From: Bacteroidales bacterium
Lineage (GTDB): Bacteria > Bacteroidota > Bacteroidia > Bacteroidales > NBLH01
Length of the DNA: 13,163 bases
Assembly: GCA_026988445.1 (NCBI GenBank)
Contig: JALSLF010000364.1
Span: forward strand, 1-13,163
Direction: 5' to 3'
Shown here: one piece after another, positions 1-6,335 of the stretch
Layout: every line of letters begins with the position of its first letter
How positions within the stretch are numbered: the first letter of the stretch is position 1
Notes under the pieces: model-generated
What the model saw: the letters and a program-made list of their open reading frames with translations, nothing else
Databases searched by the model: none
Told to the model about the DNA's origin: nothing
Made by a program: the position numbers and the translations under genes

Positions 1-349
1 TGTCCTTAGTGCTCTTTGTGGCTTAACACAAAAACATCACAGATGTTTAAAACATCTGTGTTCATCAGTGTAAACAAGTCCGACTACCGGCGGATCTGCG
101 GATAAAACTTTTGCCGCAGGCAAAACCATGTCCGACTATCGGCGGATTAGTGTCCTTAGTGTTCTTTGTGGTTAAAACAAAAACATCGAAGATGTTTAAA
201 ATATCTGCGTAAATCTGCAAATATCTGTGGATAATATATTTGCCGTAAGTAAACCATATCTGACTACCGGCGGATTAATATTCTGAGTGTTCTTTGTGGT
301 TTAAAACAAAAACATCGAAGATATTTAACTTGTTTGACTTTTAGCGGAT
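1..349. repeat. Array of three to four decayed intergenic repeat units
   Basis: Three imperfect direct copies begin at 1, 151 and about 279 (period roughly 130-150 bases). Each starts with a version of TCCTTAGTGYTCTTTGTGG and is followed by a small dyad (AAACATC, 3 bases, GATGTTT, clearest in copies 1 and 2). Copies 1 and 2 continue with AT-rich ATCTGCG/ATCTGTG phrases. Copy 1 also has a dyad TTTTGCC-GCA-GGCAAAA at 109-125, decayed in copy 2. The units end in a conserved block of about 21 bases (75-95, 127-147, 255-275, 329-349) built around GACTACCGGCGGAT. No reading frame runs through the array and no transposase is visible. I read it as non-coding dispersed repeats accumulated beside the metabolic locus. 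Whether other copies exist in the genome cannot be seen here. Confidence 0.75.
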
Positions 350-474
350 TCTTGTAATTCATTGTCTTCATAATGCCCATATAATGTTTTAGTTGCCCTA
401 TATTCCAAAGAACTGATAATTGCACTTGCCCATCTCAAATTAATTTCATAAATTTGAACAAACTGATAAAGTGT
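325..474 (-). other. Possible gene remnant (open frame without a start)
   Basis: On the minus strand a frame stays open for 49 codons between TGA at 477-475 and TAA at 327-325. It has no ATG, and its composition looks protein-like (for example RWASAIISSLEYRATKTLYG in the middle). The last codons fall inside the fourth repeat block (329-349), so the frame would end in repeat sequence. It may be the decayed 3' end of a gene interrupted by the repeats, or a chance frame in AT-rich DNA. I do not recognise a family. Confidence 0.2.
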
Positions 475-490
475 TCAAAAAACTTAACTT

Positions 491-1009
491 ATGATAACTA
501 ATTATAAACCCGGGCATAAACTCATTCAGCGAACCGTTGTAAAAACCGGCTTTATGGCTTTGGGTAGAGCCATTGAATCAGCATCACATTTTGAGGATAG
601 TGTAAAACATGAAATAGAAGACTGGAACGAAGGTTTTACTTTTACAATGAATGTTTTGCCTTACGGACCTAATCTCGCTATGCGTAAAAAAAACGGTGTA
701 CTTAAAATGATTCGTTTAAAAAAAGACGAAAAAGCCGATTTAATTGTAGAAATTAAAAATCTTACAACCGCCTTTCGTATGATTACCACCCAAATGGGAG
801 CTCATCATGTTTTTGCCCAAAACAAAATCGGAGTAAGCGGTAATATAGCTGATTCCATGCGATTTATACGTATCGTATATACCGTTGAAGCGTATATGTT
901 TCCTAAAATATTAAACAAAAACATTTTAAAACAATCGCCCAAAATGAGTTTAAAAAAACACATAAATCGCATACATATATATACTAAAGGTATGGTTTTC
1001 GGTAATTAA
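491..1009 (+). CDS. SCP2-like (sterol carrier protein-2 fold) small protein
   Basis: A 172-residue protein with no signal peptide or membrane segment, so probably cytoplasmic. Residues about 48-140 read like an SCP2-type lipid-binding domain: an N-terminal strand pattern (FTFTMNVLPYGPNLAMRKK), then DLIVEIKNLTTAFRMITTQMG, then the characteristic late segment FAQNKIGVSGNIADSMRFIR (109-128), which matches the 'F..GK..v.G.....m.f' pattern of the family. In SCP2 proteins this fold binds acyl or sterol-like lipids; the ligand here is unknown. The gene lies 109 bases upstream of the Fe-alcohol dehydrogenase on the same strand, and an inverted repeat pair (327-349 and 1073-1095) flanks it. The start is the first ATG of the frame, preceded by an A-rich leader without Shine-Dalgarno. 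The family call is by pattern only and is moderately sure. Confidence 0.65.
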   Translation: MITNYKPGHKLIQRTVVKTGFMALGRAIESASHFEDSVKHEIEDWNEGFTFTMNVLPYGPNLAMRKKNGVLKMIRLKKDEKADLIVEIKNLTTAFRMITTQMGAHHVFAQNKIGVSGNIADSMRFIRIVYTVEAYMFPKILNKNILKQSPKMSLKKHINRIHIYTKGMVFGN

Positions 1010-1048
1010 TAACATAATTCATTAAACAACAAAAATCAGGATATAGCG

Positions 1049-1095
1049 ACCAGTAACTAGAAACCAGTGACTATCCGCCAAAAGTCAGACAAGTT
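1049..1095. repeat. Short direct repeat plus inverted copy of the left-array motif
   Basis: ACCAGTAACTA (1049-1059) and ACCAGTGACTA (1063-1073) form a 14-base-period direct repeat. Directly after it, 1073-1095 is the reverse complement of 327-349 with two mismatches in 23 bases. The gene at 491-1009 is therefore bracketed by an inverted pair of the same repeat block. No target-site duplication is evident. Confidence 0.65.
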
Positions 1096-1118
1096 TTAAC
1101 AATTTAACAACATAAATT

Positions 1119-2300
1119 ATGCTGCCAAAATATTATGAATTTCAAAATCCGGTCAAAATAAATGCCGGCATGGATGCATTAGAAACCATCCCTTATGAAT
1201 TAAAACAAATGAATGCTTCACGTCCCATAATTATTACCGATAAAGGTATTAGCAATGCAGGACTTTTAAAAACGCTTTTGAATGCTTTTGACGACTCGGA
1301 ACTTACCATTGGTGTTGTCTTTGACGAAACCCCGCCCGATTCATCTCTATCAACCGTAAACCGTATTGCCGAACTATATCGAAAACATAAATGTGATTCT
1401 ATTATTGCACTTGGAGGAGGCTCACCAATGGATACTGCAAAAGGGGTAAATATTTTAATTTCCGAAGGAACCGGCGATATACGTCAATTTATGGGTGCCG
1501 ACCGTTTAAAAAAGCAAATGCAACCTTTTATTGCTATTCCCACTACTTCGGGAACAGGCTCAGAAGTAACACTGGTAGCCGTTATATACGATGAAGAAAA
1601 TCAGGTAAAAATGCCTTTTACATCAGCACGCTTACTACCCAATGTTGCTGTATTAGACCCCCGCATGACCATTGGCTTACCTGCACGAATAACTGCAGCA
1701 ACCGGTATGGATGCACTAACTCATGCCATTGAAGCTTATACCTGCCTGCAGAAAAACCCGATGAGCGATGCTTTTGCCACAGCAGCTATTAAACTTGTAG
1801 GTAAATATCTTTTAGCAGTAGTAAAAAACGGAAAGGATAAAGAAGCGCGTTTTGCCATGGCAAATGCTTCTACAATGGCGGGTATTGCCTTTTCTAATTC
1901 TATGGTTGGAGCAGTTCATGCTATCGGGCACGCATGTGGAGCAGTTGCACATATTCATCACGGAACGGCAATGGCTATTTTGTTGCCTTATGTTATGGAG
2001 TTTAATAAAGATATTTTAGGCGATTTATACGGAGAACTACTTTTACCTTTGGCTGGTGAAAGTGTATATCTTTCAACTGATAGAGTTGAGCATGCCGGAA
2101 AATTTATTAAAACTGTAAAATCAATAAATACAGAGTTAAATAAACTTTGCAATATGCCGGTATGCTTATCAGATGCCGGCTTAAAAAAAGAACAATTTAA
2201 ACAAGTTGCCGAAACCGCTTTAAACGATGGGGCGATGCTACCCAACCCAAAAGAATTAAATAAAAACGATATTTTAAATATTCTGGAAAAGGCATTTTAA
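1119..2300 (+). CDS. Iron-containing alcohol dehydrogenase (group III)
   Basis: A 393-residue cytoplasmic dehydrogenase, the usual length for this family, interconverting an alcohol and its aldehyde or ketone with NAD(P). The N-terminal nucleotide domain carries GGGSPMDTAKG (99-109) and the family signature TTSGTGSEVT (142-151). The helical C-terminal domain holds the metal ligands expected from the FucO family: D198 and H202 in GMDALTHAIEAY, H267 in VHAIGHACGA, and H281 in the HHG motif. All are present, so the enzyme should be active. The substrate cannot be told from sequence. It lies between the SCP2-like gene and the aldehyde ferredoxin oxidoreductase; with the latter it makes a two-step alcohol-aldehyde-acid path that could run in either direction. 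The ATG is preceded at 1101 by an AATTTAACAACA leader like those of neighbouring genes. Confidence 0.95.
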   Translation: MLPKYYEFQNPVKINAGMDALETIPYELKQMNASRPIIITDKGISNAGLLKTLLNAFDDSELTIGVVFDETPPDSSLSTVNRIAELYRKHKCDSIIALGGGSPMDTAKGVNILISEGTGDIRQFMGADRLKKQMQPFIAIPTTSGTGSEVTLVAVIYDEENQVKMPFTSARLLPNVAVLDPRMTIGLPARITAATGMDALTHAIEAYTCLQKNPMSDAFATAAIKLVGKYLLAVVKNGKDKEARFAMANASTMAGIAFSNSMVGAVHAIGHACGAVAHIHHGTAMAILLPYVMEFNKDILGDLYGELLLPLAGESVYLSTDRVEHAGKFIKTVKSINTELNKLCNMPVCLSDAGLKKEQFKQVAETALNDGAMLPNPKELNKNDILNILEKAF

Positions 2301-2400
2301 GCTAACACACAATTAGGTAATAATTATGGGAATAAATATTTTATTTTTAACAACAGCTTGGTGCTTTTCGTAACCAACTCATGATTAGCGACTATTAATA

Positions 2401-2453
2401 GCCCCGACTTTTAAGTCAGGAGATAATTAAGTAACATTTTAGGGCTTTAGCCC
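2401..2453. repeat. REP-like bipartite palindrome, copy A
   Basis: Two small hairpins lie close together: CCCGACTT-TT-AAGTCAGG (2403-2420, one mismatch) and GGGC-TTTA-GCCC (2442-2453). They are joined by a spacer beginning AGATAATTAA. The same order occurs at 4671-4726. It lies in the 430-base gap 2301-2730 between ADH and AOR, which otherwise holds only AT-rich sequence, two dyads and a long hairpin (listed separately). It could also act as a weak transcription barrier after ADH, but no T-tract follows. Confidence 0.6.
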
Positions 2454-2530
2454 ATATTGAATGTTTATCAAATAAAAAATTTAACGAACGGTTAATTTAA
2501 TGTTCATTTTTCTTAATTAAAAAATGGTAT

Positions 2531-2547
2531 TACTACGAATTTAGTGG
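2531..2547. promoter_or_regulatory. Candidate regulator site 1 (ACTA-N6-TAGT dyad)
   Basis: TACTACGAATTTAGTGG contains the dyad ACTA-CGAATT-TAGT (2532-2545). The 17 bases match the reverse complement of site 2 (2686-2702) at 15 positions. A TetR-family gene follows the downstream gene, so a TetR-type operator is plausible, but this is inference from symmetry and position only. The pair could instead be the terminal inverted repeats of a short non-autonomous element. Confidence 0.35.
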
Positions 2548-2594
2548 AAACAAAAAAAATGAATTTTAATAATGTGTTTTTATAGAACTATTCG

Positions 2595-2662
2595 GGTTGG
2601 ATGACTGAAGTTAGATGACCGAAGTTTGTTTACTTCTGACATCTAACTTCTAACATCCGACC
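2595..2662. repeat. Long imperfect hairpin with 31-base arms
   Basis: Arms 2595-2625 and 2632-2662 are inverted repeats around a 6-base loop (TTGTTT), mismatched mainly in two three-base blocks. Each arm is itself a near-direct repeat of period 14 (GATGACTGAAGTT at 2600 and GATGACCGAAGTT at 2614). There is no T-tract on either side, so it is not a classical terminator. It sits between the two ACTA-N6-TAGT dyads, ahead of the AOR gene. Confidence 0.7.
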
Positions 2663-2685
2663 TGTTAATCAAAATAGTACATTAC

Positions 2686-2702
2686 CCACTAAAATGGTAG
2701 TA
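2686..2702. promoter_or_regulatory. Candidate regulator site 2 (ACTA-N6-TAGT dyad)
   Basis: CCACTAAAATGGTAGTA holds ACTA-AAATGG-TAGT (2688-2701), centred about 36 bases ahead of the AOR start codon. It is inverted relative to site 1, and the two centres are 156 bases apart. Repressor binding here would be well placed to block AOR expression. No convincing TAnnTTTG promoter was found in the gap, so the arrangement relative to the promoter is unknown. Confidence 0.35.
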
Positions 2703-2730
2703 GAACCAAATAATTTAAAAAATAACACTC

Positions 2731-4599
2731 ATGAAAAAAATTATAGGAACAAGCAACCGGTTATTAGAAATAGATTTAAGTAAACAAATCATTAAAATCA
2801 CCAAAATTGACCCCAAAGACCGTGAATTGTATCTTGGCGGTAAAGGCTTGGGTTTAAAAATTTTATACGACCGCATGAAGCCCGGTATCGACCCATTGAG
2901 CGAAGACAATATGATAGCCTTCATGATGGGCGTGTTTATTGGTACCGGAGCTCCATGTACCGGACGTTGGGATGCGGTTACCAAATCGCCTTTAACAGGT
3001 ATTATGGTCAGTTCATCTTGTGGAGGTCCTTTTGGTACAGCCCTGAAAACCGCCGGATACGATGGTTTATTACTTTCAGGCAAAGCCGATAAGCCCGTTT
3101 ATATTCGTATCGATGATAAAGGAGCTAGTATCGAAGATGCTACGCATCTTTGGGGTAAAGATACCGATGAAACCCAAGAACATTTTAATCTTTCTCGTAA
3201 AGACGGAGCCATGGTTATCGGAACAGCTGGCGAAAACTTAGTAAAATATGCAAATGTTAAATCAGGGCATCGTTTCCTTGGGCGAGGTGGAATTGGTGCT
3301 GTTTTAGGCTCAAAAAATGTTAAGGCCGTAGTTGCTTTTGGCGGACAGTACAAAATTATTCCAAAAAACGAAGAAGACTTTAAAAAACTCCGAAAAAAAG
3401 CAAATAAATTCATTAATAATAACCACATGACCGCTGATGCCTACCGCAATTACGGAACCGCCTCGCATGTAAACGTCTGCAACAAATCCGGTATATTACC
3501 CGTAAACAATTTCCAAGACGGCAGTAGCGATAAAGCACTGCAAATTTCGGGCGAAATGTATCGGGTTAAACACAACAGCAAATTCAGCTCTTGCCAAAGT
3601 TGCACTATTCTGTGCGGGCACAAAGGTTCTTTTGAAGGAGAAAAAACTTTACAATTTCCCGAATATGAAACCGTGGGTTTATTGGGTTCTAATTTGGGTA
3701 ATTTTGATACCCAATACCTTGCCGAATGGAACGAACTCTGCGGAAAGTACGGATTAGATACTATTTCAACAGGTACAACCCTTTCTTATGTAATGGAAGC
3801 AACTGAAAAAGGCTTGATGAAAACCGGTTTAAAATTCGGAAAACAAGAAAACATAGCCGAAATAATTGAACAAATAGCTACCCGCAAAGATATTGGTGAT
3901 GAAATTGCCAACGGTAGCCGCTGGTTATCTGAAAAGTACGGAGGCGAAGAATTTGCCATGCACGTAAAAGGAATGGAAATGTCCGCCTACGACCCGCGCG
4001 GGGCATGGGGGCAAGGACTTAGTTATGCTGTGGCGAATCGCGGAGCCTGTCATCTTTCCGCACCGGTTTTCAGTTTAGAAGGCATTATGCATTACCTAAA
4101 ACCCGACACCACCAAGTACAAACCAAAATTTGTAGATTATTTTGAGGATATGTTTGCAGCAGTTAATTCCTTACACACCTGTCAGTTTACCTCTTATGCC
4201 TATATGCTCGAACCATTTATTGCCAAAACCACCCCAAAAAAAATGTTGGGTTTTATGATGCAAAATGCTGCCGAACTAGCTTTGGGCTTGATGGATGTTT
4301 CCGTATATAGCGATTTATACCAAGCCATTACCGGCATAGAGCTTTCGCAAAAACAAATGTTTAGGGCTGGCAGGCGCATACATATATTAGAGCGTTATAT
4401 GAATACCCTCGAAGGTATTTCGCGAAAAGATGATACCTTGCCACGCAGACTTTTAAAAGAAGGGCGACTTAGCGACCCGAAAAAACGCACCGTTCCTTTA
4501 AATAAAATGTTGGATAAATATTATCAAATGAAAGGTTATGATGATAACGGCATACCCACCGAAAAAACTTTATTGGATTTAGGTATCGAACCGCGTTAA
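2731..4599 (+). CDS. Aldehyde:ferredoxin oxidoreductase (tungsten-type AOR family)
   Basis: A 622-residue protein, normal length for the family. AOR enzymes hold a tungsten (or molybdenum) bis-pterin and one [4Fe-4S] cluster and oxidise aldehydes to acids, reducing ferredoxin; the reverse reaction is possible with strong reductant. The N-terminal domain has the typical run YLGGKGLGLKILYDRM (34-49), a GTGAPCTGRWDAVTKSPLTG stretch (71-90) and a glycine-rich SSSCGGPFG (94-102). The cluster ligands are C288, C291 and C295 (CxxCxxxC) plus C484. E311/E313 in PEYETVG and H441 in RGACHLSAP match conserved active-site regions. The usual pterin-contact pattern DxxGL(C/D) is altered: GKYGLD at 338-343 and NSLHTC at 479-484. 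The protein has no signal peptide and should be cytoplasmic. It lies downstream of Fe-ADH and upstream of a TetR regulator. Confidence 0.95.
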   Translation: MKKIIGTSNRLLEIDLSKQIIKITKIDPKDRELYLGGKGLGLKILYDRMKPGIDPLSEDNMIAFMMGVFIGTGAPCTGRWDAVTKSPLTGIMVSSSCGGPFGTALKTAGYDGLLLSGKADKPVYIRIDDKGASIEDATHLWGKDTDETQEHFNLSRKDGAMVIGTAGENLVKYANVKSGHRFLGRGGIGAVLGSKNVKAVVAFGGQYKIIPKNEEDFKKLRKKANKFINNNHMTADAYRNYGTASHVNVCNKSGILPVNNFQDGSSDKALQISGEMYRVKHNSKFSSCQSCTILCGHKGSFEGEKTLQFPEYETVGLLGSNLGNFDTQYLAEWNELCGKYGLDTISTGTTLSYVMEATEKGLMKTGLKFGKQENIAEIIEQIATRKDIGDEIANGSRWLSEKYGGEEFAMHVKGMEMSAYDPRGAWGQGLSYAVANRGACHLSAPVFSLEGIMHYLKPDTTKYKPKFVDYFEDMFAAVNSLHTCQFTSYAYMLEPFIAKTTPKKMLGFMMQNAAELALGLMDVSVYSDLYQAITGIELSQKQMFRAGRRIHILERYMNTLEGISRKDDTLPRRLLKEGRLSDPKKRTVPLNKMLDKYYQMKGYDDNGIPTEKTLLDLGIEPR

Positions 4600-4670
4600 A
4601 GCACACAAAAAATTAGAAACAATAATTTTGTATTTTCTATAATACACAGATAATAAGTAATTATCAATAA

Positions 4671-4726
4671 CCCCGACTTAAAAGTCGGGGAAATAATTAA
4701 TGAACATATCAACAAAGCTTTAGCCC
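4671..4726. repeat. REP-like bipartite palindrome, copy B
   Basis: CCCCGACTT-AA-AAGTCGGGG (4671-4690) is a perfect 9-bp stem. It is followed by an AAATAATTAA spacer and a degenerate second half ending GCTTTAGCCC (4717-4726), the same order as copy A at 2401-2453. It lies in the 176-base gap between AOR and the TetR gene and could fold in the 3' end of the AOR transcript. The T-tract is absent, so terminator activity is uncertain. Confidence 0.65.
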
Positions 4727-4775
4727 AAAAAAATTTTATTAAAACAAAAAATTTAACAACCCATTAAAGAAATAC

Positions 4776-5384
4776 ATGCGCAAAACAAAGCCACATAAAA
4801 TATCGCTTAAAAAAGCCGGTTTAAAACAAGAAATTATCCATATTGCGGCATCGGTTTTTAATCAATTCGGATACCGAAAAGCCACCTTAAACCAAATAGC
4901 TCAAAAAATCCGGAAGCAAAAAAGTGCTATTTATTACTATTTCAACAGTAAAGAAGAGATTTTTCAATCCGTAGTTTTGCAAGAAGCCCGAACATTTCGT
5001 AAAACTATTATCGATGCCATTAATAAAGAAGATAATCCGCACGATAAGCTTAAAGCATACATTGTTACACGAATGAATATCTTAGACCTTTTAGGTAATT
5101 TTAATAGTGCTTTACAAGATAAAAAGTTAATGCATCTTGATTTTGTAATTCGTTTAAAAAAATTGTATGATAAAGAAGAAGTATTACTTTTTAAAAATAT
5201 TTTACAAAACGGTGTAGCGCAAAACTATTTTCAAATTTACGATATCGATTTAGCAGCTACCGCTTTCATTACGGCACTACGTGGAATGGAAGCAACCATA
5301 CTTAAAAATAAAAATGCTCCCGATATCGATAAACAAATTAACGGAATTATTGACATATTTTTTTATGGTATTATAAAACATTGA
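4776..5384 (+). CDS. TetR/AcrR-family transcriptional regulator
   Basis: 202 residues, normal for the family. The N-terminal DNA-binding domain spans about residues 16-66: IIHIAASVFNQFGYRKATLN, then IAQKIRKQKSAIYYYFNSKE, the typical TetR helix-turn-helix ending in YYYF-xS-KEE. The C-terminal ligand and dimer domain (70-202) is helical and not diagnostic of a ligand. The protein should be a cytoplasmic dimer. It is 176 bases downstream of AOR on the same strand, and its most likely targets are the upstream ADH/AOR genes or itself. Two dyads ahead of AOR (2531-2547, 2686-2702) are candidate sites; no matching dyad was found in its own leader. The first 14 residues are strongly basic. Confidence 0.9.
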   Translation: MRKTKPHKISLKKAGLKQEIIHIAASVFNQFGYRKATLNQIAQKIRKQKSAIYYYFNSKEEIFQSVVLQEARTFRKTIIDAINKEDNPHDKLKAYIVTRMNILDLLGNFNSALQDKKLMHLDFVIRLKKLYDKEEVLLFKNILQNGVAQNYFQIYDIDLAATAFITALRGMEATILKNKNAPDIDKQINGIIDIFFYGIIKH

Positions 5385-5449
5385 CATTAACCTCTATATT
5401 AGTGGATGCAGGCAATGTGGCAAATAAAAACAATTTAAAAAATAATCGT

Positions 5450-6217
5450 ATGAAAAAAACAAAAATATTAACCTTATTAATTGGGATACTAGTATATTCT
5501 TGTAATCAAGATACCCAAATTTCAACTGAAAAAAAAGAATTTATTACTTCATTTGAAAGTGTTGATGATTTCTCAGGATTTTACATTACACCACAAGGGT
5601 ACTTAGGCACTAGTTTTCATGAACTTACAGACTCAATTGTTCATAGTGGAACTTATGCACACAAAGCTTGGATAGAAGGGACAAACCCTCCTTCAACGCC
5701 AACGGTAAATAATAATCATAGAGCCTATCCAACCATTCAATTTACAAAAACAAAAGAAGGAGTATTTACTACTCCTTGTTATATTACACTTTGGGTCTGG
5801 GTAGATATGGATTTAATACCGAATTTAACCGGAGGAGAAGATGATTGGCTTAGTCTTGCAACATTTACCGATGATGAATCTGATAATTGGGCTAGAACAG
5901 TATTAGTCAATTTAAGCTATGATGGTTTCGTGCACCTTGGAAACGTCCCAACTCAGGGTGCGCAAACACATATTTTTCAAACAAATACTTTAAAACTTCC
6001 TCAAAAAGAATGGGTTGAAATAAAGATATATATTGATTTTAGTAAAGAGGGATATGCTAAGGTCTGGCAAAACGGTACATTAGTTTCCTACGCAACAATT
6101 AACAATATTGACAACAAACTCGCGCAAGCACATTTTGGTTTATATTGTCCTCCTCAAATGGAAAGTGGTAGCGTTTACAATGATGATATTGTAATAAAAG
6201 AAGTAGATAAAGAATAA
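5450..6217 (+). CDS. Lipoprotein, probable concanavalin/LamG-like domain
   Basis: 255 residues counted from the ATG at 5450. I prefer this start to the upstream in-frame TTG at 5381, which overlaps the end of the TetR gene, because it gives a clean lipoprotein signal: MKKTK, a hydrophobic stretch, and Cys18 in LVYSC. After cleavage the chain begins CNQDTQIS. The rest (30-255) alternates strands and loops. Features such as YITLWVWVDMD (111-121), WVEIKIYIDFSKEGYAKVWQNGTLV (188-212, shortened here to its sense) and a closing AHFGLYCPP...VYNDDIVIK (227-250) resemble jelly-roll domains of sugar-binding or polysaccharide-lyase-like proteins. No catalytic residues can be assigned. It begins 65 bases after the TetR gene, possibly by coincidence rather than function. 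The function is unknown. Confidence 0.8.
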   Translation: MKKTKILTLLIGILVYSCNQDTQISTEKKEFITSFESVDDFSGFYITPQGYLGTSFHELTDSIVHSGTYAHKAWIEGTNPPSTPTVNNNHRAYPTIQFTKTKEGVFTTPCYITLWVWVDMDLIPNLTGGEDDWLSLATFTDDESDNWARTVLVNLSYDGFVHLGNVPTQGAQTHIFQTNTLKLPQKEWVEIKIYIDFSKEGYAKVWQNGTLVSYATINNIDNKLAQAHFGLYCPPQMESGSVYNDDIVIKEVDKE

Positions 6218-6245
6218 AAAGTGTGAATAAATTTGTTAATAACTA

Positions 6246-6275
6246 TTGTTTTATAACAAAATAGTTTTACTTTTG
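6246..6275 (+). promoter_or_regulatory. Bacteroidota-type promoter of the rplM cluster
   Basis: TTG at 6246-6248, 19 bases, then TACTTTTG at 6268-6275, an exact TAnnTTTG -7 element at the preferred spacing. Transcription should start near 6281-6285, leaving a leader of about 50 bases. A dyad (AACTATTGTT at 6241-6250 with AAC and AATAGTT at 6255-6266) overlaps the -33 element. It may end the lipoprotein transcript or be a regulatory site. Confidence 0.75.
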
Positions 6276-6335
6276 CAGTCCGAAATTATCGTGGGAAAAT
6301 TGTATAAAGTTATTAATTAAAAATTTACAAGAATC

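Noticed and set aside
1..349. CRISPR array
   Set aside because: The repeats are long, decayed and unevenly spaced (150 and about 128 bases), with no uniform short repeats, no unique spacers of constant size and no cas genes.
2326..2373. Small hydrophobic peptide of 15 residues after ADH
   Set aside because: It is too short, with no conserved context or start signal.
2715..3428. Two minus-strand frames opposite AOR
   Set aside because: They lie wholly or mostly antisense to the conserved AOR N-terminal domain and show no motifs.
4623..4630. Promoter of the TetR gene (TAATTTTG)
   Set aside because: The -7 match is exact, but no -33 TTG is at suitable distance and the match is easy to obtain by chance in AT-rich gaps.
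5381..5449. Longer N-terminus for the lipoprotein (TTG at 5381)
   Set aside because: It would overlap the TetR stop and bury the lipoprotein signal behind 23 hydrophilic residues.
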